Source: Saturnia japonica (taxonomy: Eukaryota > Arthropoda > Insecta > Lepidoptera > Saturniidae). From it: 64,000 bases of DNA. Shown piece after piece: positions 49,465-62,526 of the stretch. The position numbers were made by a program, and so were the translations under genes. The stretch spans positions 17,585,327 to 17,649,326 of the forward strand of contig CM065313.1 of assembly GCA_033032175.1 (NCBI GenBank), written 5' to 3'. Position 1 is the stretch's first letter. The number at the start of each line of letters is the position of its first letter. The notes beneath the pieces were generated by a model that saw only the letters and a program-made list of their open reading frames with translations, was not told the origin of the DNA and searched no databases.

Positions 49465-52036
49465 TGTGTTGCGAGTCATTCAAAGAGGGTGGCACACAGT
49501 GGTTCAGGATTCACAAAATAGGGACATAGGCATCGAAAGTCAAAATTTCAATGTAACTTTGGTTTTAAGGGATGATCATTCATAATTCAAAATATTTTTA
49601 TTCTTAGATAAATTTCGATATAAAGTCAAATAGTATTTGATAGAAAATAATCAAGTTAATTCTTATATGGAAAAATTCAAGTGTTATTTTATTACTAGAA
49701 AAGTTATCAATTGAGCAGCTTCTAGTTTACATTTGTATTGTAGATTAAGGTGTTCTGAATATCAAATAATAACAAACATGTCCGCCGCCGTGCGAGTTTT
49801 AGGTGCAAACTGGCAAATATTTCCTAGGTGTATTTTTCAAAGAATAACTTGATAACTTTTTTCTTAGTTAAATTTCGATAAAGTTAACAGTTTTTGAAAA
49901 AAAAAATGTTTCTTATTCTCCGTTTGGGCAAAGTCTCTTTTTATTTTTTCTATATAATGTATATATTAGCATAAAAGAAGATATTCCGAATCCTAAATAC
50001 AAATAAAATGTCTAATAATTTGCCGCCGCAACCAAGCGCACTTATTTATTTTGAGTTCACAGTAGCACTGTGCGGTACCGGCGCGGTGCCGGCGCGGTGT
50101 CGAGCTAGTTGTACGGACTCCGTTACTCCACTTCGCTTCCTCACTCCGCTTGTCTGCTCCGTTTCCCCGCTACCACAAAAAATATATGAAATTTGAATAA
50201 ACCTCGCAAACCTATGTCCTGTGATGCGGAGCTTAGACTTTTATGCAATACTATTGGTTGTAGACATGTGTAAGTACTGCGAGTCATGTATTACGCGTAA
50301 TATGTCACGACCGCGTACTGTAACAGTACCTATAACCCAACAAAATTTAGCATGTCACATAACTCTAAACATGACGTTCCATAGCAAGAGGTTAAAGAAT
50401 AGGTCCGTCGCGTTTTAAGTACTGTACGTAGGTACTGAAGTGTACTGTAATGTTTAAAATATTTCGAGTTATCGTTGTTATCGAATGATAACATTACTAT
50501 ATCTCATAATCGCCCACCACTATTAGAAATATTTCATAATCACATAATGGTTAAGTTTGAAGGAAAATCAACTTTTTCAATAAAGCAGAATAAAGCTTGC
50601 GTTTTCATAACGCCGTGTCGTCACTCGTACAAGTAAACTATACAAATAGTCAATAATAAAAGGTCTATTTATGACATCAGAACATTCAGTACAATAGCAC
50701 ATACGTAATTGTTAGCGGGCTATATGTATGCCTAAGCTTAATGCGTTATTTCAGACTGGTCATGTTTAGAGTACTGAGTACTGCTCTAATGCCATATTAC
50801 GCAGCACGAAATGTCATGCCATATGGCATTACTTCATAGAGTACTGTTTTGCGCATGTCTAATTGGTTGACACATGTCCGTAGCTCCGCTCCCCTTCTTC
50901 GCTTCGCTGCAGTGGATTGGCAGCCTAAGCCTTGTCTCTGACCTAATCTCGAGATTATTGTGTATAGGTTTTACTATTTCTATAAGTTATTACTTATTTT
51001 AATTACAGTTTGCTCATAATCATAACGACTTATAATACCGTAAAACTAAATTAAAATTAATAAAACGAGCCGTGGCTATCTCACTGCGGTGCCAATTAGT
51101 AGTGAAGTTAAAATCTGCCATAAAACTGTTTGTTGGAATCATCGGATGATTTATGACACTTGTGGTCGGCATAATAAACAGGTGTCCTATGGTTACGTCA
51201 CAGGGAAGCACTCATTAAAAAAAAAAAAAAGAAAAAAACGGTAACTAACTGTAAGCACAATAAAATCCAAACACAACGCCGACCACCGAGAGATTGAAAT
51301 CCATCGGCGGTCACCGCTGTCACGCCGACTGCATAAATATCTCTTCAGGTTACGCTTGATTGACGCGATGTGACCATGTCGTAAGAAAGAGGGAACACAT
51401 TGGCCGAGAGATGGTTTCACAGTTTCACAGTACGACAAACTTTTTAGTTCCTGCCGAAAGGGAGATCTTACCGTAAAACTGTGACTGCAAAGCCCAGAAG
51501 GCGTGCTTTTGTCGTGGAAAGGAGAGGAGGGAATTAGAATAAACAGAACTTACATCCATATACTTACTTTAAATATTTAAGATAAGAAAATTTACTAAAA
51601 GAAGACTTTATTTTACTTCTAAAAATAAAATATAGTATATACCTATTATGTTTATATGACTAAAGTGGTCTTTGGCATATTCTGGGTGCGGTGTACACAG
51701 TGGGAATACACTTAAGGTTTCTTATGTTAGAAATGTCTAGACTTTTTCAGGTAAAATAGAAACTTATACTCCGTATTTATGTATGTTCAGGCATAAATTT
51801 TTTGTTTATGAACCTATGTAAATTATTTTTTTTTTGTTGTATAGGCCTCAGAGATACCTTAAGGGTAGTCCCATTTTAATTTCATCGGCATTGGACCTTC
51901 GAGATCGAAGATACACCAGGGAACTCCTCAAAATCATTAAAGTTCGTTTTCTTCTTTTTTTTTTTAATTATCTTGTCATTTATCAATATTTCTCCGTACA
52001 TAACTTATAGCCGAGCAGATCTCTTGCTACTGAATT
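49465..52036. other. noncoding DNA
   Basis: No supported gene. It holds a short GC-rich patch near 50,070-50,110 (GGTACCGGCGCGGTGCCGGC) and a short palindrome near 50,815-50,830 (ATGCCATATGGCAT). An A-rich run lies at about 51,216-51,237. A repeat-like stretch at about 51,850-51,970 (TACCTTAAGGGTAGTCCCAT) resembles dispersed repeat sequence. Confidence 0.45.
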
Positions 52037-52050
52037 ACCTTGTGATATCT
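52037..52050. repeat. 14-bp target duplication, LINE 3' side
   Basis: ACCTTGTGATATCT, repeated exactly at 54,274-54,287 and flanking the R1-clade LINE. Confidence 0.9.
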
Positions 52051-54273
52051 TTTTTTTTTTTTTTTTAACGTGGAGAAACCCGTCATGGGTACACACCCGC
52101 CCGGGGGGACGAGTGGTTATGTTAGACTCCTACTCACTGAAACTCCACGGTGTACCATCCGCCGCCATACTAGGGCGACGCGGGCACTGCGCTAGCATAC
52201 AGCCGCGCCGCCCCAGCGCTCGTCCCAGCTGAACCGGGCCCCGGCCTAAATAGGAGACGGCTCAGTACACCCTAGCCGTCTCCTCCGTCCGCCGAACCAG
52301 TGCAATGAGAAGACGGGCCCCCCGACCCGTCTCCTCTGGTTCGGCTAGGGTGGCGGGAGTTGGCGGATGAACCGCCTCCTCTTGCCACCCGTTCTTCTTT
52401 GGCGGAGAGGGCCGCCACACCACACTCGGCAGCGAGAGCTCCTCTCCAACAACTGTGGCCAGAGTGCGGCGCTGCTCCTCCCACGCAGCACACTCACCAA
52501 GAGTGTGCTGCGCCGTATCCTCCGCAGCCCCGCACTCATGGCACGCAGGTGAGGGCTTCCTCCTGGCTATCTTGTGCAGGAACCATCCGAAACATCCATG
52601 TCCGGATAGCACCTGCACAAGCCTAAACGTCAGGGAGCCTTGCTCCCTACCACACCACATCTGGAGGACCGGGCGGACGTTGTCTATGGTATAGCGTCCA
52701 AAGCGCGCATCCGCCAGGTCCTCCTCCCACCTCCTCAATACATCCTCGCTGACTTCCCGCCTCACAACTTCGACTTCTTCGGGAGCCGGAGGCTCCCCTG
52801 ACTCTCTCCTCGCCGCCGTGAATCTGTACACGGCGGCGAGCACCCCCGCCTCCAGCTCCCACGGCGGGGAGCCGGCGAGCACACAGGCCGCCCCTGTGGA
52901 CACCGATCGGTATCCACTAACTACTCTCAGCGCCACGACACGCTGCGCAGCACGCAGCACGAGTCTATTCATGGCGCTGAGAGCATCCACCCAGATCGGT
53001 GCCCCGTAGACGGCCATGCTCCGCACGACTCCCGCGAACAGCCGGCGACAGCTCGCGCCCGGTCCCCCCGAGTTCGGGAGGAGCCTACCGAGAGCTGCCG
53101 CCGCTCCCACAATGCGCGGTCCGAGCCCCTTAAAATGGGACTCGAACCACCAACGTCCGTCCAGGACAAGGCCCAAATACTTCATCTGGGCCCCGACCCG
53201 GACCCTCACTCCTTCCACATATATGTGGGCCCCAGGAGGCGGCCCACACCGAGGCCCATGAAAAAGAAGGGCCTCGTTTTCTCCGCCGCCACCCTAAGGC
53301 CCAACGCTTTGATGCGCCCGACCACGAGGGCCGTACCATCCGTGGCCAGGCGCGCCACCTCATAAAAACTCCCCCCCTCGGGCTACGACCAGGGTGTCGT
53401 CCGCGTAGCAGAGTATGCGGACTCCCTCCGGGAATGCAACGCAAAGCACCCAGTCGTAGCCCATGTTCCACAGGAGCGGTCCCAACACCGACCCCTGTGG
53501 AGCACCACACCCAACGTGGCGCCGGGCCACAATCCCTCGGCCGTCCGCGAAGACGACCTCCCTCTCTTGGAGGTAGTTCTCCAACAGCCGCCGCAGGTAC
53601 GAGGGCACCCCGAAAAACCGGAGTGCCTCCCGAATAACATTGTGGGGCAGACTGTTGAAGGCGTTGGCTATGTCAATTGACACCGCCAACAACCTACCTC
53701 CCTCCCGGGTCGCCTCCGCGGACCACGCCTTCAGGGTGGAGAGGGCGTCCAAAGTGAAGCGCCCTCTCCGGAAGCCGAACTGCCAGTCCGAGAGGACCGG
53801 CCCCACCTCCTCCATGTGCCGGATGACACGGGAGGCTATTATTCTTTCCAACATTTTCCCCGTGTCATCCAGCAACACCAGGGGCCGGTATGAGGACGGG
53901 CAGTCCGGAGCGCGACCCTCCTTCGGCAACAGGCAGAGTCGCCCCACCTTCCAGAGCTTCGGGAGCCGTCCGACCAACAAACACCGGTCGAACAGCTCCC
54001 GAAGCTCTCCCCCCATGTGGCCCAGCGCCACTCCTAATAACTGGCCCGGCACCCCGTCCGGGCCAGGTGCCCTCCGCTTTTTGCGAAGGCGCTGCACCGC
54101 CCGCCCCATCTCATCATCAGTAACGATCTGGGGCGGTGCTAGCTCCTCCGCAACAAAGCCCGCATTGATCATGGGAGGAGGAAGGAGCACCGGAGGGTCG
54201 GGCAACAGTGTGGCCACGACTCTCTTTAGGACCTCTGGATCCATTGTTTCCGTTAAAGGGGGCGCCTGCCCCC
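52051..54273 (-). mobile_element. 5'-truncated R1-clade non-LTR retrotransposon
   Basis: A 2.2-kb GC-rich insert in AT-rich DNA, on the minus strand. A T run at 52,051-52,066 is its poly(A) tail, a 3' UTR follows to 52,261, and the coding part runs from 52,262 to the truncated 5' end. It is flanked by a 14-bp target duplication, as expected of target-primed reverse transcription. ORF1, the endonuclease and the start of the RT are missing. The target is not rDNA. Confidence 0.92.
52262..54273 (-). pseudogene. R1-clade reverse transcriptase, C-terminal part
   Basis: The first frame (294 codons from Met at 54,244, open back to the truncation) contains the RT palm and fingers. It has LLPKEGRAPDCPSSYRPLVL, FGFRRGRFTLDAL, motif A SIDIANAF (D191), motif B GAPQGSVLGPLL and the catalytic YADD (280-283). 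A frameshift in a C7 run (53,371-53,377, plus strand) ends it. The reading continues as SFYEVARLATDG into the 318-codon frame (52,262-53,218). That frame has the thumb and the R1-type zinc knuckle C226-x2-C229-x8-H238-x4-C243, then the stop. The homopolymer makes a sequencing error possible, but the 5' truncation alone makes the copy dead. Confidence 0.9.
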
Positions 54274-54287
54274 ACCTTGTGATATCT
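54274..54287. repeat. 14-bp target duplication, LINE 5' side
   Basis: ACCTTGTGATATCT, identical to 52,037-52,050. Confidence 0.9.
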
Positions 54288-55189
54288 GGGCTGACCCATC
54301 GGGCGTCGATATATATTGAGACCTAAGTAGATAGGTTTTATTTACGTTATCTTCTCGTGAACTAATTATCTAATTAGTTAAAAATTAATTAAAAAAATCT
54401 TTTTTTTAATGGCATATATATTTTACTAATTTCATTATATACTATTCATTTACGATCAGACCGAATGGGAAACTTGCGATTTGGTTGCAACTCTTGTTCA
54501 CTAACTATAGTCAATTTGACCATCCATGCCAGCAATTGACGACATTTTGCAGTGCAGTTTGGTTCACTTTGGTATTAGGTTTGTTATTGGTTGTTGGGGT
54601 TATTTTGATGAGCACATTTATAAACAATATATTTTGCATTGTAAATTTTAACCTTGTTTTTAACGAAATTATAATTTATGCAAGTAGATTAACATTTCCG
54701 TAGCACGGCAGTATATCATAGCCTTGATTTATTTAATTAGATTTTTTATAATTTTGAACAAAAATAACTTATTTTTAGTTAATAAAACAAGACAAGTGAA
54801 CGCTGAATTAATCTCTAGGATTTTGTGCTTGAACTAGGGTTGCCAATTTTTATTTGAGCAAATAATGTATATTGGTTGTGAGTGGTTGTCTTGGTTGTTC
54901 AAGTTATGGGAAAAAGGTACAGTACCAGAATAAAGTACATCATACGGTGTCAGTGGAATTGTTATTTTTTCACGCATATTTTGACTTAATATTTAACTCG
55001 GTTTCATTCTAAAAACTTAATTTAGTTGAGACAGACGAGACGAAAAACTAAAAAGAAAAGGCCGCTGAAGGCTGACGCTGCTTTAAGGTAAGCACGTACT
55101 ACGTATTGTTGTAAAAAAAACTCCATTAATAAACATGATGAAGTTAGTTGTCAATGATAATAATATAATTATATTCATAACAAAACTTA
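54288..55189. other. noncoding DNA
   Basis: AT-rich. A 72-codon hydrophobic open frame (54,485-54,703) has no recognisable features and is not called. Confidence 0.5.
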
Positions 55190-55446
55190 CCAACACGCCT
55201 GTGTCCCCGAAGGGTTAAGCAGAGGTGTATTTAGTACACCCATGACAGTTCGCTGGGTATGTTTTAGGTTTTATGTAATACATAGGGACAAGACTATTGT
55301 CATTAAACGGGCACAAAGCCAAACTCCGAGCTGCTACTGAGAATTTCATAGAAACACCCAATAACATTTTGCCCGACCTGGGAATCGAACGCTGGGCCTC
55401 GAGCATAGCAGTCGCGATTATAACCTCTAGGCTAATGAGACAGTTA
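55190..55446 (-). repeat. tRNA-derived SINE, copy 3
   Basis: Same family as copies 1, 2 and 4. The tRNA-like head (TAGCCTAGAGGTT on the minus strand) lies at the high-coordinate end. The tail (CTCTGCTTAACCCTTCGGGG on the minus strand) is at the low end. Confidence 0.8.
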
Positions 55447-58247
55447 AATAATTATATTCCTTTGATTATATAGACGTGTATATTGTTGTAATTGTTTTTA
55501 TTTAAAAAACCGTTAAATTATTGATGCACAATTTAAAAATCGGTAAAATGGATTGACATGATTATTATCTACATGTAAGTATTTACTGAGTTATCACTTC
55601 AAAAATGTTACAACAATTGCTTTAAACCAGGATAACACACAAGCGCAGACGCTAGCTTAGACTAGTGTTGAAATTTTATAATCGTTAAAATATGAACTGG
55701 ATTATGTCTAACGACTAACGGTATTATTATCTAATTGACTAGACAACGGTGACATATGAATGGCAATTTATTTGTATACGACTTCACCAACATCCAGAGT
55801 TCAATAACGTTGGCTGATAGGTGAGGCTCACCGCGTAATCTATTGCGTCATAAACCGTTATAATCTAACAATGGGTATCATTTTAAGGCGGGAAATTAAT
55901 TCGCTCATATAATTCTACAATGACATAATTATAAAAAAGCTGAAATTGACATTTTGGTGTCATAAGTTCCTGTTACAAAAACTATCTAAGTATAGAAAAA
56001 ATGTCACAATTGTTCTTACAATAGTTTAAGTTAAAGGGAGTGAATGTCGTTAGGGAATTGGCTTAAATTCGCTTAATATTCATCAATTCAAAACTTTATG
56101 TTTCTACTGAAAAATTGCATAAACGTATTTACATCGTTGTTCTATTGGATGAGCGAATTATTATTGTTTGCTTTTTGTTAAGTTGACAAAGAAACTCTAG
56201 ATTAAACTGGTTTTGTCGTTCAAAATATATAAAAATCATTGGTTAAATTTTGGTTAACTTGAAAATACCTATTACCTCTTACCTGTTACCTACTTATAAA
56301 TTTTTCAACTTAAATAAATATACTTATTTAAAATTTATTTTGTGCTAATCAATTATTGCAACTTGTACCGAAATTGTAAATGTACTAGTCTTTTTCACTC
56401 TACGTTCATCAAGAAACCTATACAAATATATTAGGTATATAGAATAAATAAAAATTGCGAGTAACTAATAACATTCTCCATGGACTTATTACATATTGAA
56501 AGGTTGTATGTAGTATGCAGCTATGCACCTAAACTATCAGTCATACGATCATGTTACTATGCCGTTAGAAAAATTCATTACCATGCATTAACCATAATGT
56601 CTGACAGTGACTACATTAAAAGACCCAGTGTATTACACATACATAATCGCCAACTGTATCCTTTCCACTCCCTATTTGATAAGGGATTATAATTAAGGCT
56701 TCCTTAAATTAGCGTAGATTAAGTAATCGATCGTACGCTGCACCCTAATAGTAGGTAATAAGATTTATGTTCGAAATGGCTTCTAATGCATATTAAGTTG
56801 GGAAAATCGTAGTCTAGACACAACCTAGTTTTTTTAAATACCTATTCATATTTCAAAAAATGCTATCTCCCTAAGTTTATCGAAATTGTATGCATATTAA
56901 ATGACCGAATTGGCATTATTACTGATATTTAACTTTTAATATTCAATAGACAATATCTAAGTAGGTATGTATTTTAATAATTAATAATCATTCAAATTAA
57001 TGAAACTATCTTAATTAATGTTTTAATAATTACAACAATTTTATTCAAATACATGATTACTTTAAAGTAGAATAATAATTATTTATTTAACAGATTAATT
57101 AGCACTTCAATGATTATGTTGACAACAATAATAGTATAAACTGTGCTACAATCTACAACGATTTTTTAACTAAATTGAAACATTAAAATAAGACAAAGTT
57201 AGACAAAATAAAAAAATAATTTATTAATTTATTAAAACAGAAATAATTATGAAAACATGTGTGTTTCATAGCGAGCACACGCACGTCTGTGTTCCGTGTG
57301 CGTGTGTATGTGTGCATGTGAGTTCGCGCGTAAGTTTAGTATTTAGGTATTATATGATTGAATAATTTCCTTTGTCTCAGTGTAGTTTAATTGTTTTAGC
57401 TGTATTATTTGTTACATTAGCAATATGATACAGATGGTTATAGTACTGAAGCCATGCGAATGCTGTTCTGTGGGGAGTCTGTAAAGGTATTTTGTCTTTT
57501 ATTACGCTTCAAAATGGTTTTACCTTTATGTTTATGAAGTATAACAACAGACAAAAAACAAAAACAAAAAACATGTAATAAACAAAACTATTTGTTGCAT
57601 AGGTATGACCTTATAATAATAATTATTTTTGCTTTCCCTTCCTTAATCATTCGGCTCATTAATATAAATCTTTGATAAGAAACCGGTATTCCGTAATCTT
57701 CCTTTCAACTGTGTACCAAAACTAATTGTACCAATCCCTTCTCTATTCATACTTTCTATCTCTGTCACACATATGACGATTTGCCTTTACCAATCGGTTA
57801 GCTCTGTTTCAGTCAACCATGTCTTTTTAGTCCATATTTGTCATTAGAAGAGGGCGCTTGTGACGCTAGCTGCGTTTAGCGTTTATAAGAAATCATTGCA
57901 AGTTATTTGTGAAATGTAAGAAATTCCTAATATTCCCTTGCATATGTGCGTTTTAAATAAGTAAATAGTGTTGGATCTTTGTATGTATACGTAAAAACCA
58001 TGTTATAATATTTTGAATCAATTAATGCCTGGGTGTGGTGACCATTAATTCAGACGAGTTATGTTGTTTTATCGCGATTTTTAAATGTTTTATCCATTTA
58101 TTACGTAATATGACCACATTTATTCCGTAACTGTATGGGTCTTCTACTAATAAATGAGAAAATAGCCAGTTAAATGTAAGAATACATACAATAAAGAGTG
58201 TTTTTGGTCTTATATGTATATAGTAAGGAAGTGCTTTTGCTCGTAGA
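55447..58247. other. noncoding DNA upstream of the tropomodulin exon
   Basis: No coding exon is recognised. It may contain tropomodulin promoter or upstream intron sequence. A short TG-rich stretch lies at about 57,287-57,325. Confidence 0.45.
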
Positions 58248-58273
58248 AATCCTCATCTACAAAGACAACTACG

Positions 58274-58399
58274 ATGACGACCCCGGCCAAGCTATACGGA
58301 CGGGACTTGTCAGTCTACGACGAGGTGGACGTAGACGAGCTGCTGTCGAAGCTGTCCCAGGAAGAGCTCACTATGCTGGCCAAGGAGGTTGATCCAGAT
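58274..58399 (+). CDS. tmod: tropomodulin, first coding exon (42 residues)
   Basis: The 42 codons from ATG give the conserved N-terminus of tropomodulin, starting MTTPAKLYGRDLSVYDEVDV and ending AKEVDPD. Tropomodulin caps the pointed ends of actin filaments together with tropomyosin. This N-terminal segment is the first tropomyosin-binding helix, with acidic Asp/Glu residues and the LSxEEL helix visible. The exon ends in phase 0 at GAT followed by the donor GTGAGT at 58,400. A possible acceptor (TTTTGCTCGTAG at 58,236-58,247) just upstream suggests a preceding 5' UTR exon; alternatively transcription starts nearby. The rest of the protein (about 310 residues, including the LRR cap domain) is not in the window, so the following intron exceeds 5.6 kb. 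Codons are GC-rich relative to the flanks, as expected for a conserved exon. Confidence 0.9.
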
Positions 58400-60067
58400 G
58401 TGAGTTACCTTTTTCTTGTTTTTTTCTTTAATGTGTGTTCATACTTGAGGTTATGAAGTTGAACTATTCTATAAAATAATTACTTCCATTTTAAAATAAT
58501 GGATGGCACTATGAAATATGATTTAATAAATAGAGTAAATATATATAGATTGTAGCCTATATTGTTTATGGTCCAGTGATGCTAATAATACTAAACATTC
58601 TGTTAAAATGCTATACAGACTATATAGTTTATGATCTTTTACGCTACATAAACTGCTATATCCTTATTGAGACCATAATTATTAAGTATTAATTAATAGG
58701 AGTAATTATGTAGGTATTTTAGTTTTACTATATTTTTATTTTCCTTAGGTTACTTATACTTTGCTTTAAATGATAAAATTTTGTTTAACTTAGTGGTTAG
58801 TTAACATTTAATTTATAGATATTTTTTATATATTACAAATACATAGTAAGAAAGAAAGAAATATTTATTAGTAACAAAGACATTTTAAAACTAGACAATT
58901 TAAAAATATTTTACTAATTACATTAACCACTAACCTTTAACCAACAATTAATGTTAACCATTTAACATTAAAATAACCCAATGTTCAGCATAATACTGGT
59001 TGTAAATAACCAGTGTTGGTCTTCCATTGGGGCCATTTGATGACTCCACATGATGGACATACTGACATAAAAAGGCTAAAAAAGTAAAAAACCTTGACAA
59101 TTATCATATAAAAAAACCATTAGTATATATTATTATAAGCTTTCTATAAATACAAGACAAGAGCAACGTCAAGAAAAATATTTAACAGCAATCCAAATAC
59201 TCCTGAATTAAGAAGGAAATCAAAAAACTTATAAGAACACTAGGAGCAATAGCATATAGGGCACACTGGGCAAGTAATATAGTGCTTGTTGTGTTTGTGA
59301 TCTTTTATTTAATAGAATTTCTGTTATCACATCTCAACACAATTACTTCTGTATATTGAACCGGTTACGAAGGTCATCTCAATGGAGTTAGTGTAATTGT
59401 GATGATGACCTTCAACAATATACCTCTGTGTAAATGCAATATACATACCATTATTTTCTCACAGTTCACCTTGACTTTTATCATTTTAAATTTTGCCTTG
59501 TACAGTCAAAAAGAAAAATGTGTCTATTTTACTTGCTTTTTTGTGTTTATAATGATTACTAAATGTTTATAAATCAAAAAGAAAAGTGTATGTTGACAAT
59601 AGTATAACAAGTTAGTTTTCATATTATTATTAAGGCTAAATAAATTAAAATTTATTAAATAGTTGTTAATGATGCAATAAAAATAATATATAATACTGCA
59701 ATCATTATAATTAATCTGGCCATATTTAAAGTATTTAAAAAAATGGAAACAAATACTGAATACAGATTGATTATTTAAATAACACAGATTAGGTAATTAT
59801 GCAGGTTTCTGCTCCAATAACTGTAGCTCTGTAACGACAGATCTTTTACATAATTATCAACTTTTAACTTCCCATATAACTTACTTTGGAAGATAGCTAG
59901 ACAACATTTAAGCTAGGTTTCAACATTTGTTGTATTATTTGCACAACATATTACAGTTCCTCTAATATAATTAGTGTGTTGGATCTAAATAGTATTAAGA
60001 ATGTTGTGCTTTGCAACATTACTACTGTTATATAAGTAGTGGTATGGTATGACAGTTGAATTAAGAG
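58400..60067 (+). other. tropomodulin intron, first part
   Basis: Begins with the donor GTGAGT. It is AT-rich with no second exon recognised and no clear repeat. Confidence 0.6.
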
Positions 60068-60310
60068 AGGAAGGCCACAAAGAAATATCTTTGGAGATTT
60101 CACCCTATGTAGGGTAGTCTGACTCATGAATATGTCCACCCTACAGAAGATCGCAGCTAAACCTTGTGTTGTGTACCTGCAGTGATTAGGGTTCCAGAGC
60201 TCATTGGGGTGGGGGGTTCAAGGTCGGCAACGTGCTAGTGTGCTGTGTGGGCTGGTTACCATCAGGCAGGCAGTAATGTTTGTTTGCCATCTTTGTAGTA
60301 TAAAAAAATT
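60068..60310 (+). repeat. dispersed repeat, second copy
   Basis: Aligns with 47,315-47,568: AAATATCTTTGGAGATTTCA, AGAAGATCGCAGCTAAA, TTCCAGAGCTCATTGGGGTG, GGTCGGCAACGTGCTAG and a final GTTTGCCATCTTTGTAGTA. Confidence 0.65.
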
Positions 60311-60671
60311 GAGTCTAGTTCGTTCACCATTGACCATAGTGGCACCCTTAACCATAGTTAAGACATACGCATTCCAGAAAAAACAGGTTTATATCCAATA
60401 ATGAAGCGGGGTGGTAGAGCCCGACTTGGTCACGGCCAGCATGCACATTGTGATAAAGCTTTTACAATGCTTTCGCAAGCTCTTTTGTCTTGTTACATTT
60501 CAACCAGTACCTATGCATCCAGTTGCCGAAAGTCTTGCAAGCTAATATGAGAGCAGTGACCTGCGAAGGTTTGCTCATCTCCAGGTGATACAGTTCAGTC
60601 ACTTTGCCGTGCTGTGCTATAAGTAAAAAAATAAGAAAACATTTGTGTTTATTGTGTTTTCATAATAAAGA
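60311..60671. other. intronic noncoding DNA with a repeat motif
   Basis: Contains AATGAAGCGGGGTGGTAGAG at 60,401-60,420, related to repeats near 4,715 and 33,710. No gene is seen. Confidence 0.45.
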
Positions 60672-60934
60672 CTAGCTGACCCGCGTAACTTCGTCTGCGT
60701 CACACAACGGAAGATCTCAAAAGGAATAAATTTTCGCCGTTTTTGGAACATTTTTAATTGATGCTCCGCTCCTATTGGTCGTAGCGTGATGTTATATAGC
60801 CTTATAGCCTTCCTCAATAAATGGGCTATCCAACACCAAAAGTTTTTATTCCATTCGAACCAGTAGTTCTTGAGATTAGCGCATTCAACCAACCAAACAA
60901 ACAAACTTTTCAGCTTTATAATATTAGTACAGAT
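60672..60934 (+). repeat. dispersed retroelement, copy B
   Basis: Full-length relative of 9,215-9,460. It begins CTAGCTGACCCGCGTAACTT and ends TTATAATATTAGTACAGAT. It lies in the tropomodulin intron, same strand as the gene. Confidence 0.7.
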
Positions 60935-62518
60935 TTATATATAGTGTAGAAATAAGAACGCAAAATGGATTACAAGGGGTTTATAGGACAAAACACGAAA
61001 TTCAGGAGAAGCAAAAAAATCTAAAATTTAAAATGTTTTTAGTATATAAACTGTACTATAAATACATATACTGAGAAATTATTCGTAACTGTCGAATATA
61101 AAAATCCTTCCATCACTTTTATAGGAGAAACGGATGAATACTTTTAAGTGATAGATTCGAAAATATCACTTAAATCTAAGTATTCATCCGTTCCGAACTA
61201 ATGGGAGTAAATTTAAAGACTGCAATTACAGTGACTTTGGAGTTACGGAATAGGCCTGTAAAAGATTATTTCGAACTTAATTTATAGATGCCAATATGAA
61301 TGAATACTTACGTGTATTAATTCTGATTTTTTTAGTTATGGTTTTATTATCGCGTTTAATAGAGGATATAATTGAAAACGCGTGTGCATCATGTAACACG
61401 ACATGACATGTGACGCGACATGGTGAAATTGTCATCAATGATATTATTGTGCATTATATAATTTTACTGACTTTATTTGTTTTATCATTTGGTCGCATAG
61501 GTAGTGTAAATATTATATGGAAAATCTGTCAAAATTTCAAAATATTCCTAGAATAAATAGTTGTTGTTGTTGTTGATAGAAAAATCGCCCCTAAATTGTG
61601 TAATAAAAATTTTCATTACACTGGCTGTAAGCGTCTTTGCGCCCTTTACGTTTGTGAACACAATTTAGGTATTTGTATTATATAAAGAACACTAGCCCGC
61701 CAAACACATAAAAAAAGCTCGCTCTTCGCAAATTTTGTAATTGTTGAGTTGACTAGTATTTAATGAAAAACAGTTGTTACAAGGGCGGTACGGGAATTAC
61801 GAAACATCGACTCATTATAACCCTCTGTCTTCGACTTCGGGATTCTAATAGACCTTCGTTCGTAATTCCTTATTTACCGACCTCAAGACACAATGTACTA
61901 TTATCGGTGCATAAATTTCATTATTATCTATCATTGATAGCTAGCTAGCTACCTTCATAATTTTGTTGATAGGCAAAAAAAAAATCTTTTTAAATTTTGT
62001 TTTTGTTACGTCAAATAAGTAGGTATAGGTTATATGTATAAGTAGACACAATTATTTGTTTATTACTTTTTATTAAAATGGCCTTATTTATCCATGGATT
62101 ATTGTCTCAAGCTCTTAATGCTATCGCAGTGTCCAATCGGGATGGCGCCCTACTCGTCGTTATCAGCTCGCTATTGACTTGATAACGAGTCAATTTACCC
62201 ATTAAAAACCAATTTACCTTTCGACAATTCACACCCTAATAACTCTTATAGTGAACTTCCGAGATTAGCGCTGAATAAACAGTTATCAATGTGTTTATTC
62301 AAACTTGACACATGTTTTATATATTATCTGCTATTCCAAAGGTAGATAACAAGCGATAATTTAGTCACGAATTGACTTTTTCTGTAAATCATAAAACGAC
62401 CTTTTAATTTTCAAGTAATTATTCATCTATAAAAATATTTTTCTGATAATTATTGTATTATTGTCAGTGACGTTTCTATCAGCATCTATTTTTCTAAGGT
62501 TGCAGTCATTGCGGAACA
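60935..62518. other. intronic noncoding DNA
   Basis: No exon is recognised. It holds the hairpin at 61,124-61,194 and a short GTT microsatellite at about 61,560-61,575. Confidence 0.5.
61124..61194. repeat. near-perfect 30-bp hairpin
   Basis: The arm containing AACGGATGAATACTT (61,124-61,153) pairs with 61,164-61,194 (AAGTATTCATCCGTT) around a 10-base loop, with a small internal mismatch. It could be a tiny foldback MITE or a structured intronic RNA. Confidence 0.75.
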
Positions 62519-62526
62519 GTTTAGAT
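62519..62526. repeat. 8-bp target duplication, hAT MITE left
   Basis: GTTTAGAT, matching GTTTAGGT at 63,015-63,022 with one difference. Confidence 0.75.

Noticed and set aside
49258..49495. Open frames encoding RSATSLRYLAPLP repeats
   Set aside because: They are translations of a 13-bp tandem repeat in more than one frame and have no conserved ends.
53016..54326. Plus-strand open frames in the GC-rich LINE (up to 228 codons)
   Set aside because: They are antisense to the R1-clade reverse transcriptase, which has all the expected motifs; high GC keeps the other frames open.
54485..54703. 72-codon hydrophobic open frame as a membrane protein
   Set aside because: AT-rich composition and poly-T codons explain the hydrophobicity; no supporting context.
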